This document shows positions 54,694-64,000 of a stretch of 64,000 nt of DNA, one piece after another. The translations under genes were made by a program, and so were the position numbers. Source of the DNA: Coralliovum pocilloporae. Its GTDB lineage: Bacteria > Pseudomonadota > Alphaproteobacteria > Rhizobiales > Cohaesibacteraceae. Where the stretch lies: assembly GCF_030845175.1 (NCBI RefSeq), contig NZ_CP132542.1, forward strand, positions 2,515,501 through 2,579,500, read 5' to 3'. Numbering within the stretch: the stretch's first letter is position 1; every line of letters begins with the position of its first letter. The notes beneath the pieces are model-generated. The model made no database searches, was not told where the DNA came from, and saw only the letters and a list, made by a program, of their open reading frames with translations.

Positions 54694-55560
54694 GTGAAAA
54701 GCATCGTGGAGCGCCTCGTCGTTCTGGCCGGTACCGTCAGCGCCATCTCCATGGCGATGGTCGGTGGTGCGTTTGCCGCGCAGCCGGTTGACTGGGGAAC
54801 CGGTTTTCAGCCTGCCGTCACTGATGTGATGCGCGACATTGCCTGGTTCGAGGACATGACATTCTGGATCATGGCCATCGTTGTAGCCTTTGTGTTGCTG
54901 CTGCAGGTCATTGTCTATTTCAAGTTCCGTGAGAGCGCCAACGCCACACCATCCAAGACCAGCCATCACACCATGCTGGAAGTGGCCTGGACTGTTGTGC
55001 CGATCCTGATCCTGGTAGCGATCTCCATTCCGTCCTTCCGTCTCCTCAACAAGCAGCTGATCCTGCCACCGGCAGAGCTGACCGTTAAGGTGACCGGCTA
55101 TCAGTGGTACTGGGGTTACCAGTATCCGGATAATGGTGATTTTGAATTCGAGGCGCTGCTGCTCACAGAAGATGAAGCTGCCGAAGAGAAGAAGCCTTAC
55201 CTTCTGGCGACCGACTATGACATGGTTGTTCCTGTGAACAAGGTTGTCCGGGTTCAGGTAACCGCTGCTGACGTTATTCACGCATTCGCAATGCCGGCTT
55301 TCGGTGTTAAGATCGATGCCATTCCGGGCCGTCTGAACGAAACCTGGTTCAAGGCTGAGAAAGAAGGCGTCTATTACGGTCAGTGTTCTGAGCTTTGCGG
55401 CAAGGATCACGCCTATATGCCGATCACGGTTCGCGTTGTCAGCGACGAGCAGTTTGAACAGTGGACGAAAGCCGCGGCTGACGATATCGACGAAGCCAAG
55501 GAGCTTCTCGCATCGTTTGATGCCGAGCATGAAGCGCTGGTCAAGGTCGCTCAGCAGTAA
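54694..55560 (+). CDS. coxB: Cytochrome c oxidase subunit II
   Basis: 288 residues from GTG 54694, which has AGGGAG upstream. Signal peptide (GAFA-AQ), two membrane helices (about 55-80 and 95-115), and a periplasmic cupredoxin domain with the Cu-A site GQCSELCGKDHAYMP and the upstream histidine in DVIHAFAMPAFG. Receives electrons from cytochrome c in the aa3 oxidase. The in-frame extension to 54604 would mask the signal peptide. First gene of the operon. Confidence 0.97.
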   Translation: MKSIVERLVVLAGTVSAISMAMVGGAFAAQPVDWGTGFQPAVTDVMRDIAWFEDMTFWIMAIVVAFVLLLQVIVYFKFRESANATPSKTSHHTMLEVAWTVVPILILVAISIPSFRLLNKQLILPPAELTVKVTGYQWYWGYQYPDNGDFEFEALLLTEDEAAEEKKPYLLATDYDMVVPVNKVVRVQVTAADVIHAFAMPAFGVKIDAIPGRLNETWFKAEKEGVYYGQCSELCGKDHAYMPITVRVVSDEQFEQWTKAAADDIDEAKELLASFDAEHEALVKVAQQ

Positions 55561-55643
55561 TTCACTCAGGGTCCTCGGCAGGCCGGGGGAGTTTTGGTCG
55601 GCGCTTCGGGCGTCGACGTAAAGGAAAAAGCCAGGGAGCTTGA

Positions 55644-57287
<1,644 letters not shown>

Positions 57288-57310
57288 GGCGCGCCTTTCC
57301 TTCCAAAACA

Positions 57311-57338
57311 AACCCGTCGGGATACGTCCCGGCGGGTT
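57311..57338 (+). other. mRNA hairpin between coxA and ctaB
   Basis: 12-bp arms AACCCGTCGGGA and TCCCGGCGGGTT (one wobble) around TACG, a stable UNCG-like tetraloop. No T run follows, so it is more likely an RNA-stability or processing element than a terminator. Confidence 0.6.
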
Positions 57339-57390
57339 AAGACAACGCCGAAGAGAGCCTGAACAGGCCGCATATGTATAGGGTCAGTCG

Positions 57391-58335
57391 ATGACGGTTA
57401 CGGATAACAGTCTGGAAACACGCAGCGAGTTTGGCGCTGATGCTTTCGTCAGCCCCGGCGATGCGCGGGATTTTCTGGCTCTTCTGAAGCCACGGGTGAT
57501 GTCCCTTGTTATCTTCACAGCCTGTGTCGGCCTGGCGGTGGCTCCCGGTGCTATCCACCCGCTGCTCGGCTTCGTGGCTCTCTTGAGCATTGCCGTTGGC
57601 GCTGGTGCCTCCGGCGCGCTGAATATGTGGTATGACGCTGATATCGATCGTGTCATGGGCCGGACAGCCAAACGTCCTATCCCTGCGGGTCGTATTCTGC
57701 CCGGCGAGGCTCTGGTTTTCGGTCTGATCCTGTCGGCCTTCTCCGTTATGACCCTTGGCCTTGTGGCCAACTGGCTGGCGGCCGGCCTTCTGGCTTTCAC
57801 CATTTTCTTCTATGCCGTCATCTACACGATGTGGCTGAAGCGCTCGACACCGCAGAACATCGTTATTGGTGGTGCGGCTGGCGCGTTTCCTCCAATGATC
57901 GGCTGGGTGGCTGTGACCGGCTCTGTCACCATTGAGCCTGTCATTCTGTTTCTGATTATTTTCATGTGGACCCCGCCACACTTCTGGGCGCTGGCTCTGG
58001 TCAAGTCAGGCGACTATGAGAAGGCAGGCATTCCGATGATGCCGAATGTGGCTGGACCAGAGTCCACGCGCACTCAGATCCTGCTGTATTCGCTGGTCTT
58101 CGTACCCATCTGCCTTGCGCCTCTGGCTTTCGGCTTTGCTGGCTGGATCTATGGGGCCTTTGCCGGTCTTGGCGGTGTTGCCTTCCTCTATTATGCGGTG
58201 CGTGTGTATCGCGACCGTGAGGGGGATAAGGCACGGAAATCCTGCATGAGCCTGTTCGGGTTCTCCATTCTCTATCTCTTTGGTCTGTTTGCGGCTCTTC
58301 TGGGAGAGACCCTGCTTGGAATGGGAACGCTCTGA
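57391..58335 (+). CDS. ctaB: Protoheme IX farnesyltransferase (heme O synthase)
   Basis: 314 residues, about nine membrane helices. UbiA-type prenyltransferase that farnesylates heme b to heme o for the oxidase. Motifs [19 protein letters not shown] and [12 protein letters not shown], with [13 protein letters not shown]. Its TGA stop overlaps by one base with the ATG of the next small gene (TGATG). Confidence 0.96.
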   Translation: MTVTDNSLETRSEFGADAFVSPGDARDFLALLKPRVMSLVIFTACVGLAVAPGAIHPLLGFVALLSIAVGAGASGALNMWYDADIDRVMGRTAKRPIPAGRILPGEALVFGLILSAFSVMTLGLVANWLAAGLLAFTIFFYAVIYTMWLKRSTPQNIVIGGAAGAFPPMIGWVAVTGSVTIEPVILFLIIFMWTPPHFWALALVKSGDYEKAGIPMMPNVAGPESTRTQILLYSLVFVPICLAPLAFGFAGWIYGAFAGLGGVAFLYYAVRVYRDREGDKARKSCMSLFGFSILYLFGLFAALLGETLLGMGTL

Positions 58336-58493
58336 TGGCTGAAGATGATTTCGTAGAACTGTCAGACCAGCAGAAGCGCAGCCGTCGTTCGCGCGCAGTT
58401 GCTCTCGGCATCGTGCTGGCGCTGTTCGTGGTGCTGCTTTACGCAGTGACCATCGTGAAGTTTGGCCCTGAAGTTCTGAACAAGAGTTTTTAG
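58335..58493 (+). CDS. Small single-helix CoxF-like protein
   Basis: 52 residues: [20 protein letters not shown] at the start, one membrane helix (about 21-41), and a short tail. The position between ctaB and ctaG, the acidic then basic N-terminus and one helix are typical of the small CoxF-like or ctaB-ctaG ORF of alphaproteobacterial cox operons. Start overlaps the ctaB stop by one base, implying coupled translation. Function presumed in oxidase assembly. Confidence 0.8.
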   Translation: MAEDDFVELSDQQKRSRRSRAVALGIVLALFVVLLYAVTIVKFGPEVLNKSF

Positions 58494-58501
58494 AGATCCG
58501 C

Positions 58502-59107
58502 ATGACCGATCAGAAGCAGCAGACAGAGACCAGACAGACCAGCCGTAACGGTGTCACCGCTCTTTTGTGCGTTGGTGCGGTTGCGGGCATGGTTGGCTTG
58601 TCATTTGCCGCTGTACCGCTCTATGAACTGTTCTGTCAGGTGACGGGATATGGTGGCACGACCCAGCGGGCGGAAAGCCCGACAGGCGAAATCTCCAGCA
58701 AGACGGTTACTGTCTTGTTCGATGCCAATCAGGCCGCCAATGTGGTTGGTGATTTCCGGCCCGCCCAGCGCAGCGTCTCAACGCATATGGGCGCGACAAC
58801 GGAAGTTGCCTACCTCTATACGAACACGTCAGACAAGCCGGTCATGACCACGTCCACGTTCAATGTGACACCGTTGCAGGCTGGCCAGTTCTTTAACAAG
58901 ATTGAATGTTTCTGCTTTACGGAGCAGCGTGTTGAACCCGGAGAGACTGTCCGCATGCCGGTGGTCTTTTTCGTCGATCCTGATCTGGCCGACGATCCGG
59001 AGACAACATCCATTAACACCATCACATTATCCTACACGTTCTTCCCTGTTGATGACGCCGATGAGGTAGCATCAGTAGAGACGGACGAGCAGGACGATGC
59101 GAGTTAG
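58502..59107 (+). CDS. ctaG: Cytochrome c oxidase assembly protein CtaG (Cox11)
   Basis: 201 residues. One N-terminal membrane helix and a periplasmic copper-binding domain with the CFCF motif in KIECFCFTEQ. Delivers copper to the Cu-B site of subunit I. PLYELFCQVTGYGGTTQ is diagnostic. The start lies 8 bases after the preceding stop. Confidence 0.96.
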   Translation: MTDQKQQTETRQTSRNGVTALLCVGAVAGMVGLSFAAVPLYELFCQVTGYGGTTQRAESPTGEISSKTVTVLFDANQAANVVGDFRPAQRSVSTHMGATTEVAYLYTNTSDKPVMTTSTFNVTPLQAGQFFNKIECFCFTEQRVEPGETVRMPVVFFVDPDLADDPETTSINTITLSYTFFPVDDADEVASVETDEQDDAS

Positions 59108-59166
59108 AATGAGGCAATGAGGGGTCTGTTCCGGACCGCTCACTAGGGAGACCGGGGAGCTCATAT

Positions 59167-60048
59167 ATGGCTGACGCTCACGCTAATAATCACGATTACC
59201 ATCTGGTAGATCCAAGCCCATGGCCGTTTGTCGGCTCCATGTCCGCTCTGGTCATGGCTGTCGGTGCTGTCATGTGGATGCATGATGGCTCCATGCTGGT
59301 CATGCTGGCAGGCCTGCTGGGCGTGCTTTACACCATGTTTGGCTGGTGGCGCGATGTGATCAAGGAATCCATCGGCGGTCATCACACCCGTGTGGTTCAG
59401 CTCCACCTGCGCTATGGCATGATCCTGTTCATTGCTTCGGAAGTGATGTTCTTCGTCGCATGGTTCTGGGCTTTCTTTGACGCAAGCTTCTACCCTGATG
59501 AAGTCGCGCAGGTTGCGCGCGTAACCGTGACAGAAGGCCAGTGGCCGCCAAAAGGTCTGGAAGTTCTGGACCCATGGCATCTGCCGCTCCTGAACACGCT
59601 GATCCTGCTCACATCGGGCACAACGGTAACCTGGGCGCACCACGCACTCCTGCATGGTGACCGCAAGGGCCTTGTCTGGGGTCTGGCTGCAACTGTCTTC
59701 CTCGGCGCGATCTTCTCCGGCGTTCAGGTTTATGAATATGCCCACGCACCATTCGCATTCGGTTTTGATGCTGATGCGGTTGAAGCACGGAACTTCGCTG
59801 AAGGCGGCACCATCTACAGTGCGACCTTCTTCCTGGCGACCGGTTTCCACGGTTTCCACGTTCTGGTTGGCACCATCTTCCTGATTGTCTGCCTGGCCCG
59901 TGCAATGGTTGGTCAGTTCACCACAGAAAAACACTTCGGTTTTGAAGCGGCTGCCTGGTACTGGCACTTTGTTGATGTGGTCTGGCTGTTCCTGTTCGTC
60001 TGCATCTACATCTGGGGCAGCGTTGGTGCTCCTGTAGCGGCACACTAA
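59167..60048 (+). CDS. coxC: Cytochrome c oxidase subunit III
   Basis: 293 residues, seven membrane helices. Strings [48 protein letters not shown] and [12 protein letters not shown] are typical of subunit III. Supports proton uptake and stability of subunit I. Ribosome site GGGGAG. In many relatives a DUF983 gene follows; here SURF1 comes directly. Confidence 0.97.
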   Translation: MADAHANNHDYHLVDPSPWPFVGSMSALVMAVGAVMWMHDGSMLVMLAGLLGVLYTMFGWWRDVIKESIGGHHTRVVQLHLRYGMILFIASEVMFFVAWFWAFFDASFYPDEVAQVARVTVTEGQWPPKGLEVLDPWHLPLLNTLILLTSGTTVTWAHHALLHGDRKGLVWGLAATVFLGAIFSGVQVYEYAHAPFAFGFDADAVEARNFAEGGTIYSATFFLATGFHGFHVLVGTIFLIVCLARAMVGQFTTEKHFGFEAAAWYWHFVDVVWLFLFVCIYIWGSVGAPVAAH

Positions 60049-60089
60049 ACTATATATGGGCAGTCACAGGATTGCTCAGACAGGATTAC

Positions 60090-60115
60090 GGGGGAGGCTG
60101 ACGTCTCCCCCTTTT
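60090..60115 (+). terminator. Terminator-like hairpin between coxC and SURF1
   Basis: Arms GGGGGAG and CTCCCCC, 8-base loop, then TTTT. The short T run suggests partial termination, lowering SURF1 expression relative to structural genes. Confidence 0.65.
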
Positions 60116-60142
60116 CTGTTGAAGAGACGGGTCACGTAAAGG

Positions 60143-60928
60143 ATGGTTGAGCCAGGAATGACAGAGGACAGCGCAGCACCGAAGACGAGACTGGGCATCA
60201 GGGACATTCTTGCTCTCCTGATCGCCTGCGGAGCTCTTGCTGTGCTGGTTGGTCTGGGGACCTGGCAGTTAAACAGGCTGGCCTGGAAAGAAGCGCTGAT
60301 AGCGCGTGTGACAGAGCGGGTCAAAACACCACCTGAGACACTGCCAGGCCGGAATGCCTGGCAGGCGCTTAAACCGGAAGATTATCAATATCGCAGGGTT
60401 ACCCTGTCTGGCCGTTTTCTCCATGACAGGGAAGTGCATGTCTATGCGGTACTGTCATCACCGAAAGGCGGGGTCTGGCGCGGGCAGGGCTACTGGGTGA
60501 TGACGCCACTGAAACAGGATGATGGCAGCCTCATCATCATCAATCGCGGCTTTGTGCCGGACCCGCTCAAAGCAGCGGATACACGCGGTGACGGACAGGT
60601 CCCTGGTATCGTGTCCGTCACAGGGTTGATGCGTGTCTCAGAGGAGCCGAATTTTGCCTCACCGGAAGACAATGTGCCGGACAATCTCTGGTACACACGC
60701 AATGTTGCCAAGATGGCCAAGGCCATGTGGCTTGAGCGCGAAAAGACAGCTCCCTTCTTCATTGACGCCGAGAGCTCTTCTGTTTCTGGCAGGTCTCCGC
60801 AGGGAGGCGAGACACGTCTTGTTTTCCCCAATCGTCATCTCGGATATGCGATGACCTGGTATGGTCTCGCTGCTGCATTGCTTTGCGTCGTTGTCGCCTT
60901 TGCCTTTACCCGTTTGCGGAAGGGGTAA
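60143..60928 (+). CDS. SURF1 family oxidase assembly protein
   Basis: 261 residues with two membrane helices (about 22-43 and 235-255) enclosing a periplasmic domain. Family strings GTWQLNRLAWKEALI, VNRGFVPD-like IINRGFVPDP, and NLWYTRN. SURF1 helps insert heme a into subunit I. A second ATG at 60158 is possible. Its last 23 bases overlap the convergent EamA gene. Confidence 0.93.
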   Translation: MVEPGMTEDSAAPKTRLGIRDILALLIACGALAVLVGLGTWQLNRLAWKEALIARVTERVKTPPETLPGRNAWQALKPEDYQYRRVTLSGRFLHDREVHVYAVLSSPKGGVWRGQGYWVMTPLKQDDGSLIIINRGFVPDPLKAADTRGDGQVPGIVSVTGLMRVSEEPNFASPEDNVPDNLWYTRNVAKMAKAMWLEREKTAPFFIDAESSSVSGRSPQGGETRLVFPNRHLGYAMTWYGLAAALLCVVVAFAFTRLRKG

Positions 60929-61820
60929 CCTTATGGGCCTGAGCCCCAGTCTGTCTCCTGCCGCTGACGGACAATAGAACCCCTCCCATAATTATCAGGC
61001 TGCCGCCGAGATAGATACCTGTACTGGGCTCTTCGCCAAAGACCAGCAGGCCCAGGAGAGCTGCGAAGATGAGCCAGGAATAATCAACCGGTCCGACAAC
61101 GGATAGTGGCGCCAGCCGATAAGCACGGATGGTGCAATACTGAGCCAGAATGGCGAGCGGACCAAGGCCCAGACATCCGATCATGGTGGTCAGGTCGACC
61201 TCCTGCCATGTGCTGAAGGCGGGCCAGGCCATCAGCAGGATGCCAAACAGGTTCACATGCAGAAGAACAGCGAGTGTCCGTTCTCTGAGGCTGAGAACCC
61301 GGATCAAGACGCCCTCCGCCGCCAGCAATAAAGCGCTCGCGAAGGCAGCAAGCGAGGGCCAGATGTCAAAGCCCCCCGTAAAGGCCCCATTCAGGCCAAC
61401 AACAATGCCAGCCCCTGACAGTGAGATGATGATGGCAAGCCAGTGCAGCAGGCCTACGTGCTCATTGAGAAACACAATGCCGAGAAAGACGGTGAGAATG
61501 CCATAGAGCATGCCGATGGCTGTGGCATCTGCTATGGGCATTCTGGCCGAGGACCAGGTGATGGCAACAGCTGCAAAGCAGCCAAAAACAGCACGAACGA
61601 AATGCAGATGTGGCTTCGGGCTGATGCAGCTCCGTAGTCCATCGGTGTTCAGTGCCAGAACAATTACAGTGGCAGATGCACCGATGTAACGGAGAAATTG
61701 GATCTGAAAGGTGCCAGCATTGCCATCGGCAAACTTGGCTGCCGCAAAGATCACGGTGAAAAGGCCTGTGCTGGCAAGAGCCCACAGAATGGCGAATATA
61801 TATGTCTGATGGATTGGCAT
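60906..61820 (-). CDS. EamA/DMT family transporter
   Basis: 304 residues, ten membrane helices, two EamA repeats (ITWSSARMPIADATAIGMLY and GPVDYSWLIFAALLGLLVFG). Related to the drug/metabolite exporters; substrate unknown. Unlike the DMT protein at 23-24.5 kb it has no extra C-terminal domain. Divergent from a LysR regulator, which probably controls it. Confidence 0.92.
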   Translation of the reverse strand: MPIHQTYIFAILWALASTGLFTVIFAAAKFADGNAGTFQIQFLRYIGASATVIVLALNTDGLRSCISPKPHLHFVRAVFGCFAAVAITWSSARMPIADATAIGMLYGILTVFLGIVFLNEHVGLLHWLAIIISLSGAGIVVGLNGAFTGGFDIWPSLAAFASALLLAAEGVLIRVLSLRERTLAVLLHVNLFGILLMAWPAFSTWQEVDLTTMIGCLGLGPLAILAQYCTIRAYRLAPLSVVGPVDYSWLIFAALLGLLVFGEEPSTGIYLGGSLIIMGGVLLSVSGRRQTGAQAHKVTPSANG

Positions 61821-61871
61821 TGGGTTTCTCTGAATGCAATTTGCTCAGACGAAATCATTTCTATACGCTGC

Positions 61872-61883
61872 TCTCAAACGAGA
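61872..61883. promoter_or_regulatory. Inverted repeat in EamA/LysR spacer
   Basis: TCTC-AAAC-GAGA, midway between the two divergent starts (52 bases from EamA, 28 from lysR). Candidate LysR site. Confidence 0.3.
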
Positions 61884-61910
61884 ATTTTATACTCTGAATG
61901 AGATTTTCTA

Positions 61911-62792
61911 ATGCAACTCCATCGGAAAATATCCCTGAACAGTTTGCGTGTTTTCCTCTCGGCTGCCGGGCATGGAAGTCTCAAGGCTGCGGCCATGGAT
62001 CTGGGGGTGACCCCTGGTGCTGTCAGTCACCAGATCAAAACGCTTGAGGCCGTGCTGGGTGTTGAGCTGTTTGTGCGGACCAACAACACGATCCGCCTGA
62101 CAGAGGCCGGTGAGGGCTTGCTGGCTCAGGCCCTGCCAGGGTTGAAAACAATGGAGGCCGCTTTGGAAAATGTGGTCCGGCAAACTCACGAACTTACCGT
62201 GAGGGTATCTGTGACGCTGGCCACGCGATGGCTTATCCCGCGCCTGGGCCTCTTCAACCGGTCTTTCCCCAATGCGCGGGTCCAGCTTGAGACAGTGAAT
62301 AGTACAGGGCAGCCTCCGGGCCCTGAACCGGATATCTCGATCCTGTACTATAAGTACTTCGAGATACCGCCACAGGCCGACTGCATCCTGTCAGATGCAA
62401 GCCGACCCTATCTCTCACCTATGCTTCTGCAGCGGATTGCTGACCCTGGTGATCTGGAAGCCATTCCGGCAATCGAGTGCACCCGCAACAACTGGGACTG
62501 GCACTCCTGGCTGGCTGCCACAGAGCAATCCGGAACAAGACTGTCCTATGCCGGTTCCTTTGATTTCGACGATGCCGCATTGCGGGCGGCGGTCGCCGGG
62601 GTCGGAATGGTGCTCTCTCCTGATTTCATGATCAGGGATGATCTTGAAGCCGGTCGCCTCTGCGCTCTACCAGGTGCCGAAGCAGCTGTCCTTGGAAGTT
62701 ATGTCATTCGCAGAGGGGTCCGCGAGACTGCTCTGGCAGACAGTTTTGTCCGATGGCTGAAGCAAATGGCGGAGGATGTCCAGGCTCTGTGA
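61911..62792 (+). CDS. LysR family regulator, GcvA-like
   Basis: 293 residues. HTH about 8-66 (LRVFLSAAGHGSLKAAAMDL then VTPGAVSHQIKTLEA) and a GcvA-like effector domain (TLATRWLIPRLGLF). Divergent from the EamA transporter, so I infer regulation of that gene. A haloperoxidase gene follows 220 bases later in the same direction; the gap shows nothing notable. Confidence 0.9.
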   Translation: MQLHRKISLNSLRVFLSAAGHGSLKAAAMDLGVTPGAVSHQIKTLEAVLGVELFVRTNNTIRLTEAGEGLLAQALPGLKTMEAALENVVRQTHELTVRVSVTLATRWLIPRLGLFNRSFPNARVQLETVNSTGQPPGPEPDISILYYKYFEIPPQADCILSDASRPYLSPMLLQRIADPGDLEAIPAIECTRNNWDWHSWLAATEQSGTRLSYAGSFDFDDAALRAAVAGVGMVLSPDFMIRDDLEAGRLCALPGAEAAVLGSYVIRRGVRETALADSFVRWLKQMAEDVQAL

Positions 62793-63012
62793 GAACTGAC
62801 TAGGGTCAAGACTCGTTGCTGATGAACAGAGTGGACTGGAGCTATTTGTCCGGATCTTTGTTCGGGAGACGGAACCTCAATCTTAAGCCTCAAGTTGCTT
62901 GCAAGCGTGGAAAAGTAGCATAACCTGAAGATGTGTAATGATTTGAACTGCAATCAATTGTTTGTAATACTGGTTGTGGGCATGGATAGGTATTTCTACC
63001 CGGGAGGGAACG

Positions 63013-64000
63013 ATGAAGCTGCCATACTCAGAACCGACACCGAAAGGTTCTGCCCGCGCCATGCAGGCAAAGGAAGTACGGGACCTTGCAACGGAGGTAT
63101 CGCGCCTTCAGCCGCAGGCCTTGACAAGAACCAATGGCGAGGAGACCGATCACAGTGACAGATATCCAGCCAACTTCACCAAAGGTCTGAAACACAACAA
63201 ATACGGGGTGCTGAAGGACCCGGAGCATTACCGGTGTTTTGTCGAAGCGATCAATTCGCCAAGCGAGACGCTGTTTGAAAAGCATGTGCCCACAGCGAAG
63301 GATACAGCTTACAACTGCCGGGTGGGGCCGTCATCCGGCGACGAGGATAATCAAACCAAATGGCGTGGTTGGGAAAGTCCACGCGCCGGGCATGTCTATG
63401 ACCTTGAGGGGCCAGACGCCGGTGCTGTCGGGATGGCGCCTGCTCCCAGAGTCGGTTCAAGCGAACTGGCTGCCGAAATGGCTGAAGTCTATGCGCTGGC
63501 TCTTTTGCGCGATGTGTCATTCACAGATATCTGCAATGGAGGAGGAAACCAGCTTTGCCACAAGGGTGGACAGGCCGTTCTGTCCGCCGGGGAGATAGTC
63601 GAGGAGCTGAACAGCATGTCTTTCTTCTGCAGGAAGAAAGGCAAGATGGTTGTAACGTCTTCAACGCCGCATCAGGTGGATGGGACAGGACTGAACGCCT
63701 TCGAGCGAAACCGGCGCTATGGCCGAACCCTGTCTCTGGATGGCAAGCTGACAACGGCGAATGTCTTTCGTGGCTCAACCAAAGGCGCTCATGCCGGGCC
63801 ATATATTTCGCAGTTTATGCTGATTGGCGCGGAATCACTGGCAGGGGCAGGGAGTGGTCCTAATTTTCCTGGACTGGATGCCGGTTTCGGGCCGGAGCAA
63901 GGCTTCATTCCTTATGGATCCCTCGTCATTGATCAGCGGACCCTGAGCCATAAAGCATGCCTCGACTATATGACGGACTGGTGTTCCTGGCTGGATGTAC
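63013..64000 (+). CDS. Vanadium-dependent haloperoxidase, partial (C-terminus outside window)
   Basis: 329 codons open to the window end, starting MKLPYSEPTPKGSARAM with ribosome site GGGAGGGAACG. Strings typical of the bromoperoxidase group of vanadium haloperoxidases: NFTKGLKHNKYG, SPRAGHVYDLEGPDAGAVGM (about 122-141), SSELAAEMAEVYALALLRDV (about 149-168) and AHAGPYISQF (about 258-267). Members of the family oxidise halides with H2O2. The vanadate-binding residues lie in the C-terminal half, which is not visible, so activity is not proven. Family members are usually around 550-650 residues. No signal peptide is apparent. Confidence 0.75.
   Translation, partial: MKLPYSEPTPKGSARAMQAKEVRDLATEVSRLQPQALTRTNGEETDHSDRYPANFTKGLKHNKYGVLKDPEHYRCFVEAINSPSETLFEKHVPTAKDTAYNCRVGPSSGDEDNQTKWRGWESPRAGHVYDLEGPDAGAVGMAPAPRVGSSELAAEMAEVYALALLRDVSFTDICNGGGNQLCHKGGQAVLSAGEIVEELNSMSFFCRKKGKMVVTSSTPHQVDGTGLNAFERNRRYGRTLSLDGKLTTANVFRGSTKGAHAGPYISQFMLIGAESLAGAGSGPNFPGLDAGFGPEQGFIPYGSLVIDQRTLSHKACLDYMTDWCSWLDV

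Noticed and set aside
59161..60045. 294-residue open frame antisense to coxC
   Set aside because: Almost exact mirror of coxC with low-complexity acidic product.
60906..60928. 23-bp overlap of SURF1 and EamA as a special element
   Set aside because: A short convergent overlap of this kind is ordinary in compact genomes and both proteins have normal C-termini.

Overview
The window reads as a chromosomal segment of an alphaproteobacterium, most likely of the order Hyphomicrobiales (Rhizobiales). The evidence is the gene order tldD ... ialB-like, coxB, coxA, ctaB, small CoxF-like gene, ctaG, coxC, SURF1, together with a plant/alphaproteobacterial-type glutamate-cysteine ligase close to rsmE, a DUF1127 protein beside a LysR gene, and Omp25/31-like barrels. 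A haloperoxidase of the marine bromoperoxidase type at the right edge and a large autotransporter hint at a marine or host-associated life, but genus cannot be settled from sequence reading. I saw no rRNA or tRNA gene, CRISPR array, phage or intact insertion sequence. Coding density is high.

Region by region. 1-6.2 kb: an EAL/GGDEF c-di-GMP protein, a Pat-type acyl-CoA-synthetase/GNAT protein acetyltransferase and a tandem universal stress protein, all minus strand. 6.2-14.7 kb: a short-chain dehydrogenase, a leaderless lysozyme/M15 peptidase, a lipoprotein, an acyl-CoA dehydrogenase, xseA, and the divergent Lrp regulator / alanine dehydrogenase pair. 14.8-20 kb is an envelope block: an autotransporter with about fifteen 24-residue repeats, a methyltransferase, an outer-membrane barrel and a PAP2 phosphatase. 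20-25.3 kb: two conserved hypotheticals, a DUF1127/LysR pair, a DMT-family transporter fused to a transposase-like HTH plus coiled coil, and a HupE/UreJ metal permease.

25.3-45 kb is rich in chemotaxis: four chemoreceptors with different sensor domains (NIT, four-helix bundle, two single-Cache types) but nearly identical signalling domains. Between them lie gshA and rsmE, separated by a LysR/TetR/small-ORF insertion, a tandem pair of Omp25-like barrels with near-identical terminators, and a two-subunit NAD-dependent formate dehydrogenase. 45-49 kb is a lactate-oxidation operon (lldR-type regulator, lutA, lutB, lutC) with a palindromic operator candidate.

49-61 kb holds DUF3422, tldD, a cold-shock protein, a REC-GGDEF cyclase whose receiver lacks the phospho-acceptor aspartate, an IalB-family protein and the complete aa3 cytochrome c oxidase operon. 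61-64 kb has a divergent EamA/LysR pair and the first 329 codons of a vanadium-dependent haloperoxidase cut by the window end.

The genes fit an aerobic respiratory, motile cell that can draw electrons from lactate (Lut) and formate (Fdh, via NADH) into the cox-type oxidase, and tune behaviour through chemoreceptors and c-di-GMP. The least conventional items are the transporter-HTH fusion, a 36-bp palindromic intergenic repeat family (three copies), the degenerate-receiver cyclase, the leaderless two-domain wall hydrolase and the edge-truncated haloperoxidase. No clearly new multigene system is visible.
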